From Mesorhizobium sp. CU3 (GTDB lineage: Bacteria > Pseudomonadota > Alphaproteobacteria > Rhizobiales > Rhizobiaceae): DNA of 45,814 bases. Both the position numbers and the translations under genes were made by a program. The notes under the pieces were generated by a model, which was given only the letters and a program-made list of their open reading frames with translations, had not been told where the DNA came from and ran no database searches. Shown one piece after another: positions 30,474 to 41,367 of the stretch. Within the stretch, counting starts at the first letter, position 1; each line of letters begins with the position of its first letter. The stretch lies in NCBI RefSeq assembly GCF_006442965.1, contig NZ_VFWX01000028.1:1-45814 (forward strand). The letters run 5' to 3'.

Positions 30474-32744
30474 ATGCGTGATACGGCCAGTGGCCCGCGC
30501 GTTCTGCTCAAACGGCTCCGCGAGCTCATGCAGGAGCCGCTGGAACCGCAGGAGCGGCTCGACCGCATCGTGCGCGACATCGCCTCGAACATGGTCGCCG
30601 AAGTCTGCTCGCTCTATGTGTTGCGCGCCGATTCGGTGCTCGAACTCTACGCCACCGAAGGTCTGAACCCGAACGCCGTCCATTTGGCGCAGTTGCGGCT
30701 GGGCCAAGGCCTTGTCGGCACGATCGCCGCCAGCGCGCGGCCGCTCAACCTTTCCAACGCCCAGGAACATCCGGCCTTCGCCTACCTGCCGGAGACCGGC
30801 GAAGAGATCTACAATTCCTTCCTCGGCGTGCCGGTGCTCCGAGCCGGTCGCACGCTCGGCGTCCTGGTCGTGCAGAACAAGACCATGCGCCACTATCGCG
30901 ACGACGAGGTCGAAGCGCTGGAAACGACGGCGATGGTGATCGCCGAGATGATCGCCACCGGCGATCTGGCGCGCCTGACCCGTCCGGGGCTGGAGCTCGA
31001 CCTGCGCCGCCCCGTAAGCTTCACGGGTCTTTCCTTCAACGACGGCGTCGGGCTCGGCCATGTCGTGCTGCATGAGCCGCGCATCGTCGTCACCAATCTG
31101 TTCAACGAGGATAGCGAGGAGGAGGTGCGCCGCCTCGACCGCTCGCTCGGCTCGCTCAGACTCTCGATCGACGACATGCTGGAGCGTCGTGACGTCGCCT
31201 TCGAGGGCGAGCACCGCGAGGTGCTGGAAGCCTATCGCATGTTCGCCAATGACCGCGGCTGGGTGCGTCGGCTGGAAGAGGCGATCCGCAACGGCCTGAC
31301 TGCGGAAGCGGCCGTCGAGAAGGTGCAGAGCGACATGCGCGCGCGCATGCTGCACATGACCGACCCCTATCTGCGCGAGCGGATGAGCGATTTCGACGAC
31401 CTCGCCAACCGGCTGTTGCGCCAGCTGATGGGGCGCGGGCCGGAGGATGTCGCCGCCTCGCTGCCCAAGGATGCCATCATCGTCGCGCGTTCGATGGGGG
31501 CGGCGGAGTTGCTCGACTATCCGCGCGACAAGCTGCGCGGCCTGGTGCTGGAGGACGGCGCCGCCACCAGCCACGTCGTCATCGTCGCGCGCGCCATGGG
31601 CATTCCCGTTGCCGGCCAGATGAAGGGCGCCGTCTCGATGGCGGAAAACGGCGACGCGATCATCGTCGACGGCGAGGAAGGCGCGATCCATCTCAGGCCG
31701 CAATCCGATCTCGAAGCAGCCTATGCCGAAAAGGTCCGCTTCCGGGCGCGGCGGCAGGAGGTCTACCGGGAACTGCGCAAGAAGCCATCGCTGACCAAGG
31801 ACGGCGTGCCGGTCGATCTTTTGATGAATGCGGGTCTCGCCGTCGACCTGCCGCAGCTCGTCGAGTCGGGCGCTGCCGGCATCGGCCTGTTCCGTACCGA
31901 ATTGCAGTTCATGGTCGCTTCGACCTTCCCGCGCGCCGAAGCGCAGGAGCGGCTTTACCGCGACGTGCTCGACGCCGCGCACGGCAAGCCGGTCACCTTC
32001 CGCACCATCGACATCGGCGGCGACAAGGTGCTGCCCTACTTCAAGGGCGCGATCCAGGAAGAGAACCCGGCTCTGGGCTGGCGTGCGATCCGCCTGACGC
32101 TCGACCGTCCTGGCCTGCTGAGGACGCAGATCCGGGCGCTGCTCAAGGCCTGCGGTGGGCGCGAGCTCAAGCTGATGCTGCCGATGGTGACCGAGCTTGG
32201 CGAGATCGCGCAGGCGCGCGAGATCATAGACCGCGAGGTCCGGCATCTGTCGCGCTTCGCCCACCATCTGCCGACCAGCCTCAAGCTCGGCGCGATGCTG
32301 GAAGTGCCGTCGCTCTTGTTCCAGCTCGACGAGCTGATGAAGGCGGTTGATTTCGTTTCGGTCGGCTCCAACGATTTGTTTCAGTTCGTCATGGCGGTCG
32401 ACCGCGGCAACACGCAGCTTGCCGACCGCTTCGACAATCTGTCGACACCGTTCCTGCGCGTCTTGAAGATGATCGCCGATGCCGGTGATCGCAACCACAC
32501 GCCGGTGACTTTGTGCGGCGAGCTTGCCGGAAAGCCGATATCGGCCATGGCGCTGATCGGCTTGGGCTTCCGCTCGATCTCGATGTCGCCGGCTTCCATC
32601 GGCCCGGTCAAGGCGATGCTCACCGAACTGCCGCTGCAGGAGCTGGAAACGTTCTTCGAAGAAAACCTGATGGCGCCTGCCCAGAACGTGCCGATGCGCG
32701 CGCTGCTCCAGGCGTTTGCCGACGATCGTTCGATTCCGCTCTAG
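30474..32744 (+). CDS. ptsP: PtsP, enzyme I of the nitrogen-related phosphotransferase system
   Basis: EI-Ntr takes phosphate from PEP and passes it to NPr, a regulatory chain linked to nitrogen and potassium status. The 756-residue protein has an N-terminal GAF domain (about 15-165, with EVCSLYVLRADSVLELYATE). The phosphohistidine domain has His367 in GAATSHVVIVARAMGIP. The C-terminal PEP-binding barrel has GIGLFRTELQFM, TFRTIDIGGDK, FVSVGSNDLFQFVMAVDR and catalytic Cys in TLCGELAGKP. The ATG at 30474 gives the family start MRDTASGPRVLLKRLREL; an earlier ATG at 30450 is less likely. The GAF domain binds glutamine in related enzymes. Confidence 0.96.
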   Translation: MRDTASGPRVLLKRLRELMQEPLEPQERLDRIVRDIASNMVAEVCSLYVLRADSVLELYATEGLNPNAVHLAQLRLGQGLVGTIAASARPLNLSNAQEHPAFAYLPETGEEIYNSFLGVPVLRAGRTLGVLVVQNKTMRHYRDDEVEALETTAMVIAEMIATGDLARLTRPGLELDLRRPVSFTGLSFNDGVGLGHVVLHEPRIVVTNLFNEDSEEEVRRLDRSLGSLRLSIDDMLERRDVAFEGEHREVLEAYRMFANDRGWVRRLEEAIRNGLTAEAAVEKVQSDMRARMLHMTDPYLRERMSDFDDLANRLLRQLMGRGPEDVAASLPKDAIIVARSMGAAELLDYPRDKLRGLVLEDGAATSHVVIVARAMGIPVAGQMKGAVSMAENGDAIIVDGEEGAIHLRPQSDLEAAYAEKVRFRARRQEVYRELRKKPSLTKDGVPVDLLMNAGLAVDLPQLVESGAAGIGLFRTELQFMVASTFPRAEAQERLYRDVLDAAHGKPVTFRTIDIGGDKVLPYFKGAIQEENPALGWRAIRLTLDRPGLLRTQIRALLKACGGRELKLMLPMVTELGEIAQAREIIDREVRHLSRFAHHLPTSLKLGAMLEVPSLLFQLDELMKAVDFVSVGSNDLFQFVMAVDRGNTQLADRFDNLSTPFLRVLKMIADAGDRNHTPVTLCGELAGKPISAMALIGLGFRSISMSPASIGPVKAMLTELPLQELETFFEENLMAPAQNVPMRALLQAFADDRSIPL

Positions 32745-32765
32745 ATTCAGGTGAGGGCGGTCTGC

Positions 32766-32842
32766 AAATGGCGATTTTCTGCGCTTCCGGGGCTCATGTA
32801 CCTAAATGTACATTCCGCTCCGGTTCTCGAAACTCGCCATTT
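32766..32842. repeat. Palindromic element between ptsP and prfA
   Basis: AAATGGCGA (32766-32774) pairs with TCGCCATTT (32834-32842), a perfect 9-base stem. An inner ATGTAC (32796-32801) pairs with GTACAT (32808-32813). GGGCG/CGCCC extends the stem on the outside (about 32755-32853). It fills the 139-base gap. I recall similar sequences elsewhere in rhizobial genomes, but only one copy is in this window. Confidence 0.6.
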
Positions 32843-32883
32843 TCGACTCGCCCTGACGTGAATTCCATTTAAGTTTCAGGATC

Positions 32884-33963
32884 ATGATCAACCTGCCCCG
32901 CGACCGCATGGATCAAGTCGTCAAGCGTTTCGACATGCTCGAAGCGCAGATGTCGGCCGGGCCGTCCGCCGACCAGTATGTCAAAATGGCCTCGGAATAT
33001 GCCGACATCCAGGAGATGGTGGGTAAGATCCGAACGCTGCGCGCCGCCGAGCAGGAGCAGGCCGATCTCGAAGCGATGCTCGCCGACAAGGGTACCGACG
33101 CCGAGATGCGGGCATTGGCCGAGGCGGATCTGCCAGGCGTCGAGGAACGCATAGAGGCGCTGCAGAAGGACATCCAGATCCTGCTCCTGCCCAAGGACGC
33201 GGCGGATGAGAGGAACGCCATCCTCGAAATCCGCGCCGGCACCGGCGGTGACGAGGCTGCGCTGTTCGCCGGCGATCTGTTTCGCATGTATGAGCGCTAC
33301 GCGGCCGAACGCGGCTGGCGCTTCGAGACGGTCTCGGCGAGCGACGGCGATGCCGGCGGCTTCAAGGAAATCATCGCCACGGTGTCGGGCAGGGGCGTTT
33401 TCGCGCATCTGAAATTCGAATCCGGCGTGCATCGCGTGCAACGCGTGCCGGCGACCGAGGCCAGCGGCCGTATCCACACCTCGGCGGCCACGGTTGCCGT
33501 GTTGCCCGAGGCTGAAGAGGTCGATATCGAGATCCGGGCCGAAGACATCCGCATCGACACGATGCGCGCCTCGGGTTCCGGCGGCCAGCACGTCAACACC
33601 ACCGATTCGGCGGTGCGCATCACCCATTTGCCGACCGGCATCATGGTGGTGCAGGCCGAGAAGTCGCAGCACCAGAACCGGGCCAAGGCCATGCAGATCC
33701 TGCGGGCGCGGCTTTACGACATGGAGCGCAGCCGTGCGGATGAGGAACGCTCGGAATCGCGAAAGTCGCAGGTCGGCTCGGGCGACCGCTCGGAGCGCAT
33801 CCGCACCTATAATTTCCCGCAGGGGCGTGTCACCGATCACCGCATCAACCTCACCCTCTACAAGCTCGACCGGGTGATGATGGGCGAGCTCGACGAGGTG
33901 GTTGATGCGCTGATCGCCGATCACCAGTCCAAGCTGCTCGCCGATATGAGCCTTGATGGCTGA
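32884..33963 (+). CDS. prfA: Peptide chain release factor 1
   Basis: RF1 reads UAA and UAG stop codons and triggers peptide release. The 359-residue protein has the PAT codon-recognition motif in HRVQRVPATEASGRIHTSAA and the GGQ peptidyl-hydrolysis motif in SGSGGQHVNTTDSAVRITH (about 232-236). The ending with RVTDHRINLTLYKLD is standard. PrmC, encoded next and overlapping by eight bases, methylates the GGQ glutamine. The start at 32884 gives MINLPRDRMDQVVKRFDML, as in relatives. Confidence 0.98.
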   Translation: MINLPRDRMDQVVKRFDMLEAQMSAGPSADQYVKMASEYADIQEMVGKIRTLRAAEQEQADLEAMLADKGTDAEMRALAEADLPGVEERIEALQKDIQILLLPKDAADERNAILEIRAGTGGDEAALFAGDLFRMYERYAAERGWRFETVSASDGDAGGFKEIIATVSGRGVFAHLKFESGVHRVQRVPATEASGRIHTSAATVAVLPEAEEVDIEIRAEDIRIDTMRASGSGGQHVNTTDSAVRITHLPTGIMVVQAEKSQHQNRAKAMQILRARLYDMERSRADEERSESRKSQVGSGDRSERIRTYNFPQGRVTDHRINLTLYKLDRVMMGELDEVVDALIADHQSKLLADMSLDG

Positions 33964-34834
33964 GGCGCTGCCCGCCGCGCTTGGGTCTCTGCTGAGGGCG
34001 GCACGGGAACGCCTCGCCGATGCCGCCATTGCCGATCCGGCACTCGATTCCCGGCTGCTCGTCGAACATTTTTCCGGCACGACCCGCACCCAGGCGATCG
34101 CCGATCCTGGTCAAACAGTGGATTTGGCTGCGCTTTCAGCCATCGAATCGGCCCTGAGACGTCGCGTCGCAGGCGAGCCCGTGCACCGTATTCTCGGCTA
34201 CCGCGAATTCTATGGCCTGCGCCTGTCGCTGTCGCCCGACACGCTGGAGCCGCGGCCTGATACCGAGACGCTGATCGACGCGATCCTGCCCTTCGTCAAG
34301 GCGACGGCGGAAAAGCTCGGCGACTGCCGCATCCTCGATCTTGGCACCGGTACCGGCGCCATCGCGCTGGCGCTGCTCAGCGCCGTTCCCAGAGCCACCG
34401 CCACAGGCGTCGATATTTCATCGGATGCGCTGGCGACCGCTGCCCGCAACGCCGTGGATCTTGCGCTTGGCGGGCGCTTCAAAGCCTTGCAATCCAACTG
34501 GTTCGAGAAAGTTTCGGGCCGGTACCATGTAATTGCCTCGAACCCTCCCTATATACCTTGCCAGGAGATTGGAAATCTGCAGGACGAGGTCCGCGATTTC
34601 GACCCGCACCAAGCCCTAGATGGCGGTGTGGATGGTTTGGACCCTTACAGGGTCATTGCCGCCGAGGCGGAAAAGTTCCTGGAAATACAAGGCAAGGTAG
34701 CGGTCGAGATCGGCCACACGCAGAAAAACCAGGTCAGCGAAATATTCGCGGCGGCGGGATATATGTTAGCCGGGTCACATCGAGACCTCGGCGGAAATGA
34801 CAGGGTTCTGGTGTTCGAGCGTGGAAAGCCCTGA
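33956..34834 (+). CDS. prmC: PrmC, release factor glutamine methyltransferase
   Basis: PrmC methylates the glutamine of the GGQ motif in RF1 and RF2. The 292-residue protein has an N-terminal helical substrate-binding domain, the family motif EPVHRILGYREFYGLRLSLS, SAM motif I ILDLGTGTGAIALAL, and catalytic NPPY (196-199, ASNPPYIPC). The C-terminus has GKVAVEIGHTQKNQVSEIF. The ATG at 33956 overlaps the end of prfA, so the two are translationally coupled. Confidence 0.97.
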   Translation: MAEALPAALGSLLRAARERLADAAIADPALDSRLLVEHFSGTTRTQAIADPGQTVDLAALSAIESALRRRVAGEPVHRILGYREFYGLRLSLSPDTLEPRPDTETLIDAILPFVKATAEKLGDCRILDLGTGTGAIALALLSAVPRATATGVDISSDALATAARNAVDLALGGRFKALQSNWFEKVSGRYHVIASNPPYIPCQEIGNLQDEVRDFDPHQALDGGVDGLDPYRVIAAEAEKFLEIQGKVAVEIGHTQKNQVSEIFAAAGYMLAGSHRDLGGNDRVLVFERGKP

Positions 34835-35139
34835 TGCGGTGCGAAAAAAGCGCTTGGCAATATAAGGGAATGCAGTTAGGTTCCGGCTCAACCGGATGAG
34901 ACGAAGCAGGCAGTGCTCCCAGCGATTCGGTTTTCCTTGGAAATAGCTGCCTCCTTGCGCATACGACGCCCAAGCTTCGTGCGGGAATCGTCCGGCAAGT
35001 GATGTAACCGGAACAGGATGGCACGTGGCGCCAACGCAATCGATGCGGGCGAACGCCGGTGAAAAAGCGAAGCGGCTGGCTGCATGAGCGCCTCCGTTCG
35101 TGAAGAGTTTTTCGAAAATTTCAATATGAAGAGAGCAGA
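34835..35139. other. 305-base gap before the DUF4167 gene
   Basis: No gene, repeat or clear terminator is recognised here. Open frames on the minus strand cross prmC and have no coding features. AT-rich sequence near 35105-35135 (GAGTTTTTCGAAAATTTCAA) probably belongs to the promoter and leader of the DUF4167 gene. Confidence 0.5.
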
Positions 35140-36186
35140 ATGAGGCCACAACAGCAGAACAGGCGCATGCGCGGTCGCAATAATAATGGCGGCGGCGGTG
35201 GCAACAATAACAACCGCAAGGGGCCGAACCCCCTGACGCGCACCTACGAGAGCAACGGCCCGGATGTGAAGATCCGCGGATCGGCTCAGCAGATCGCCGA
35301 AAAGTACGCCACACTCGCCCGTGACGCGCAGAGCTCCGGCGACAGGGTGATGGCGGAGAACTACCTCCAGCACGCCGAACACTACAATCGCATCATTGCC
35401 GCCGCCCAGGCGCAGATGCCGATCCAGAACACCCAGCAGAATCGCGACGATTTCGACGACGACCTCGATGAGGATCGCGACGATTTCGACAATGCCGGCA
35501 ACAACAGCGCCGAGGCTCCGGCCGCGAACGGTTCCGGGCCGCAGCCGGTGATCGAAGGCACGCCTGCCGAACTCGCCTACGGCCAGGAAAACGGCCGCGA
35601 CAACAACCGCCGCGACAACAATGGCGGCCAACGCGACAACAATGGCCGTGACCGGCACCGCGACCGCCGCAATGGCAATTATGGCCAATACGGCCAGAAC
35701 GGCCAACGTGACGGCGGACAGCGCGGTGAGGGCCAGCGCGGCGAGCAGGGCGGCCAGCAGTTCGAACAGAACCGCCGCGGCGAGACGCAGGCGCAGCCTG
35801 AAGGCTCCGCCGAGGCCGTTGCCGCGCCGGAACAGGCGCCGATGTTCGACAGTTTCTCGCCGGCGGCGCTCGCCGCTCAGGCCGAGCTCAACGAAGCCGC
35901 CATGGACAATGGCGGCGGTCGCCGCCCGCGCCGCCCGCGCCGCCCGCGCGGCTATGCCGATCAGGCCAACAATGGCGCGCAGGGCGACCAGGCGGAGAAT
36001 TCGGCGGCGGATAGCTCCGCCCCGGTCGAAACGCGCACCGGCAATGGCGAGGATGCCAGGCCTGTTGAAGCTGCGCCCGTCGAGGCGTCTGTCCGCGCCA
36101 GCGAGACGCTCGCCAGCGAGCCGACGCCGGTTGCCAGCGAACCGGTAGCGCCCGTCGAGCCGGTGAACGCCGACGCGAACAACTGA
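35140..36186 (+). CDS. DUF4167 protein, low-complexity, probably RNA-binding
   Basis: The 348-residue protein starts with a basic Asn/Gly tract and the conserved DUF4167 domain (about 25-95: NPLTRTYESNGPDVKIRGSA, QQIAEKYATLARDAQSSGDR, ENYLQHAEHYNRIIAAAQ). A long disordered part follows. It has an acidic stretch (DDFDDDLDEDRDDFD), Asn/Arg/Gln/Gly-rich repeats (QRDNNGRDRHRDRRNGNYGQ, then YGQNGQRDGGQRGEGQRGEQ), an Arg/Pro cluster (GGGRRPRRPRRPRG) and a Val/Glu/Pro tail. The make-up resembles RNA-binding or condensate-forming proteins. The domain is conserved next to prmC in Hyphomicrobiales but its function is not known. A strong terminator follows. Confidence 0.88.
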   Translation: MRPQQQNRRMRGRNNNGGGGGNNNNRKGPNPLTRTYESNGPDVKIRGSAQQIAEKYATLARDAQSSGDRVMAENYLQHAEHYNRIIAAAQAQMPIQNTQQNRDDFDDDLDEDRDDFDNAGNNSAEAPAANGSGPQPVIEGTPAELAYGQENGRDNNRRDNNGGQRDNNGRDRHRDRRNGNYGQYGQNGQRDGGQRGEGQRGEQGGQQFEQNRRGETQAQPEGSAEAVAAPEQAPMFDSFSPAALAAQAELNEAAMDNGGGRRPRRPRRPRGYADQANNGAQGDQAENSAADSSAPVETRTGNGEDARPVEAAPVEASVRASETLASEPTPVASEPVAPVEPVNADANN

Positions 36187-36210
36187 TCCAGACGTCATTT
36201 CGAGCATTGC

Positions 36211-36246
36211 AAACGGCGGAGATCCTTCTCCGCCGTTTTTGTTTTG
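36211..36246 (+). terminator. Intrinsic terminator after the DUF4167 gene
   Basis: AAACGGCGGAGA (36211-36222) and TCTCCGCCGTTT (36227-36238) form a perfect 12-base stem with a TCCT loop. TTTTTGTTTT follows, so this is a classical rho-independent terminator. It isolates clpB from the upstream run. Confidence 0.92.
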
Positions 36247-36285
36247 GCGGCAGTGGAATAATATGCCGAGCCGATCGAAAGACGT

Positions 36286-36314
36286 CTTGAGAGCCTGCCG
36301 CCCGCGCACCATAT
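36286..36314 (+). promoter_or_regulatory. Putative RpoH (heat-shock) promoter of clpB
   Basis: CTTGAG (36286-36291) and CCATAT (36309-36314) are separated by 17 bases and match the alphaproteobacterial sigma-32 pattern (CTTGAA / CCATAT or CTATAT). They lie 97 bases before the clpB ATG and after the upstream terminator. clpB is a standard sigma-32 target. Confidence 0.65.
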
Positions 36315-36410
36315 CTCGCCAGGAAACAGGGCTCGGCTCTTATGGGCGGGTCCGTCACCGTAATCTGATCCGGTGCCGCAAAGTGGGCCGGTGATGGAAG
36401 GAGACAAAGA

Positions 36411-39017
<2,607 letters not shown>

Positions 39018-39040
39018 TCTCGGGCCGTTGAAATGAAGAC

Positions 39041-39077
39041 AAGCGCGTCGCATCACAATGATGCGACGCGCTTTTTT
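39041..39077 (+). terminator. Intrinsic terminator of clpB
   Basis: AAGCGCGTCGCATCA (39041-39055) and TGATGCGACGCGCTT (39059-39073) form a perfect 15-base stem with a CAA loop and then a T-run (TTTTTT). It shares AAGCGCGTCGC on both arms with the second stem of the dispersed repeat at 15211-15256. Confidence 0.95.
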
Positions 39078-39123
39078 GATTCTGGGTTGCCCACGATCAG
39101 CCGTGCAGGAGGGGGAAGGCTCG

Positions 39124-39489
39124 ATGGAACTCGACGACTATAATGGCTTCTGCGGCTCGCTGCCGGCGACGTCGCATGTGGTGCAGTGGGGCGGGGCCCA
39201 TGTCTGGAAGGTCGGCGGCAAGGTGTTCGCCATCGGCGGCTGGAATGATGGTGGACAGCTGTTCGTCACCTTCAAATGTTCCGACCTTGCCTTCGACGTG
39301 CTCAAGGAACAGCCTGGCTGCCGGCCGGCGCCCTATCTCGCCTCGCGCGGCATGAAATGGATCCAGCGTCAGACAAGCCAAAGCGTGGATGATGATGCGC
39401 TGAGTGACTATCTGCGCGAAAGCCATCGCCTGGTCGTCCTCAAGCTGACACGGCAGGCCCGCAAGGAACTGGGGCTTGCCGGGACCTGA
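39124..39489 (+). CDS. MmcQ/YjbR-family protein
   Basis: The 121-residue protein starts LDDYNGFCGSLPATSHVVQW, continues GGAHVWKVGGKVFAIGGWND, and has SDLAFDVLKEQPGCRPAPYL and a C-terminal basic helix. This is the YjbR/CyaY-like fold, often labelled DNA-binding although evidence for that is thin. The ATG at 39124 has AGGAGGGGGAAGG upstream; the open frame reaches back into the clpB terminator and is not used. Its role is unknown. Confidence 0.88.
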   Translation: MELDDYNGFCGSLPATSHVVQWGGAHVWKVGGKVFAIGGWNDGGQLFVTFKCSDLAFDVLKEQPGCRPAPYLASRGMKWIQRQTSQSVDDDALSDYLRESHRLVVLKLTRQARKELGLAGT

Positions 39490-39663
39490 GGTTTCGGCAA
39501 AGCTGCAGAGTTTTGTGCGACACGCATTGGTTGATATTTCCGCAAGGAGCCTGAAAGCCGCCATCTTCATGCCCGGTTCATATTGGAACCTTAATGTCGG
39601 GAACTGGTTTGCTGGCGAAGGGTTCGCCCATCAGGAACCGATCGACCGGAGAGCTTGACCCCC

Positions 39664-41178
39664 ATGCTGCGCGCCCTCTTTTCCCTTTCGGCTCTAGCCG
39701 CCGGGCTGGTGTCTTCCAGTGCGTTCGCGGCGCTGAGCGTGGACGCCGCGCAGAGCCCGGCCCAGCCGGCGCAGCATCGCGCGCTGATGCTGGCCCAGGA
39801 CGGCAATATCGACATCTACTACGATGCGCGCGGCAACCGGGTCCTGGTCGACGCCGACACCGGCAAAGTCATCGCCATCCAGCCGCCGGGCAGCCGCTTC
39901 GACCGCCGCGCGCTGCGCCGCCAGCGCATGCAGGAGCTTGGCCGCGCGCCGGCCGAGGACGACGATCGCTACTATCTAGACGATTCCGAGGATATGGCGC
40001 GCTACCGCCGCCGACAGCTCGAGGAGAATGGCCGGGTCATTCCGCCGGACGACGGATATGGCTCGAACGACGACAATTCCGTCGATGCCTATCCGCCGGC
40101 GCCGGATAATGACGACGGCTATGCCACCACTTATCCCGAGGCGCCGAAGTCGAACACGATCAAGCGCCAGCCGCTCGACGAGGCCTCGATCGATCCGCAG
40201 CATCAGGGTCAGGGCGAGGTGATCCAGACCAATCCGGATGCGGAGCCATCGCTGCCGCCGAACACGGGCGGCAAGGCCGCCGTCGATCCGTCGCTGTCGC
40301 TCGGCGCGCGTCAGGACGTGGCGGCGCTGCAGGTGCTGCTCGACCGCGGCGGCGCTTCGCCGGGCGTGATCGACGGACGCTTCGGCTCGAATGTCGACAA
40401 GGCTCTGGCCGCCTACAACCAGATCAACGGCACCAATCTGAAATCGACCGACGCAGTCGGCATCCAGGCGGCGCTTGCCCAGACGGGCGGCGATGCTTTC
40501 GCCAACTACACGATCACGCCGGAAGATGTCGCCGGTCCTTACGTCGCCTCAATCCCGGAAGACTACAGCCAGAAGGCGCAGCTCAACTGCATGTGCTACA
40601 CCTCGGTCACCGAAGCGCTTGGCGAGCGCTTCCATATGGACGAGAACTATCTCAAGGCGATCAACAAAGGCGTAGACTTCAATCGTCCTGGCACGACGAT
40701 CAAGGTCGCCAATTTCGGCAAGCTGGTGTCGACGCCGGTGGCGCGCATAGTCGCCGACAAGACCAAGAAGGAAGTCTACGCCTATGACGCGGGCGGCAAG
40801 CTGGTTGCGGCCTATCCGGCGACCATCGGCTCGGCCGACACGCCGTCGCCGAGCGGCATCCATGCCGTGTCGCGCATCGCGCTCGATCCCAATTACACCT
40901 ACAACCCCAACATCAATTTCAAGCAGGGCCAGAACGACAAGATCCTTACCATTCCGCCCGGTCCGAACGGACCGGTCGGCTCGGTCTGGATCGCGCTCGA
41001 CAAGCCGACCTACGGCATCCATGGCACGCCCGACCCGTCCAAGATCGGCAAGACCGAAAGCCATGGCTGCGTGCGCCTGACCAATTGGGACGCGCGCGAG
41101 CTCGCCAAGCTGGTGTCGCCGGGCGTCACCGTGGAGTTCGTCGGCGGTCCGTCGTCCGAGGATGTCGCGCAGCAGTGA
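39664..41178 (+). CDS. L,D-transpeptidase (YkuD) with peptidoglycan-binding domain
   Basis: The 504-residue exported protein has a signal peptide (RALFSLSALAAGLVSSSAFA). An acidic and proline-rich disordered region spans about 70-190 and carries many DD/NDD runs. A peptidoglycan-binding-like domain follows (about 215-265, LQVLLDRGGASPGVIDGRFG). The YkuD catalytic domain has His467 and Cys469 in ESHGCVRLTNWDARELAKLV. It should make 3-3 crosslinks in peptidoglycan or attach proteins to it; rhizobia rely on such enzymes for polar growth. The ATG at 39664 is used; a TTG at 39655 is too close to GGAGAG. Confidence 0.92.
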   Translation: MLRALFSLSALAAGLVSSSAFAALSVDAAQSPAQPAQHRALMLAQDGNIDIYYDARGNRVLVDADTGKVIAIQPPGSRFDRRALRRQRMQELGRAPAEDDDRYYLDDSEDMARYRRRQLEENGRVIPPDDGYGSNDDNSVDAYPPAPDNDDGYATTYPEAPKSNTIKRQPLDEASIDPQHQGQGEVIQTNPDAEPSLPPNTGGKAAVDPSLSLGARQDVAALQVLLDRGGASPGVIDGRFGSNVDKALAAYNQINGTNLKSTDAVGIQAALAQTGGDAFANYTITPEDVAGPYVASIPEDYSQKAQLNCMCYTSVTEALGERFHMDENYLKAINKGVDFNRPGTTIKVANFGKLVSTPVARIVADKTKKEVYAYDAGGKLVAAYPATIGSADTPSPSGIHAVSRIALDPNYTYNPNINFKQGQNDKILTIPPGPNGPVGSVWIALDKPTYGIHGTPDPSKIGKTESHGCVRLTNWDARELAKLVSPGVTVEFVGGPSSEDVAQQ

Positions 41179-41239
41179 GCTGCGCTGCGGGCGAGCCAAC
41201 GTCAGCAACCGTGTGACCAGGCCAGATCGGTTCAACGTT

Positions 41240-41324
41240 TCGCGGAATCGCCAAATCGCTCTGGGTCTTTGTTGCTACGCAGTTTCGGACGGAAAACCGC
41301 TGCGCACTTTTCCTGGAATTGCTC
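41240..41324. repeat. Dispersed palindromic repeat, family 1, copy 3
   Basis: It contains AATCGCTCTG, GCAGTTTCGGACGGAAAACC and TTTTCCTGGAATTGCTCC, matching copies 1 and 2. The left arm has diverged (GCAGTTTC for GCAATTCC). It lies between the L,D-transpeptidase gene and the LprI-like gene. Confidence 0.8.
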
Positions 41325-41367
41325 CAAGACCTGCGCCGATCATCATTGCAAGACAGGAGGCCCTTCA

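Noticed and set aside
30402..32498. Open frame of 698 codons opposite ptsP
   Set aside because: Same antisense effect; ptsP has all catalytic motifs on the plus strand.
34888..36312. Open frame of 474 codons opposite the DUF4167 gene, rich in Ala/Val/Ile
   Set aside because: It looks hydrophobic only because it is the complement of a low-complexity Asn/Arg/Gly gene; it crosses a terminator.
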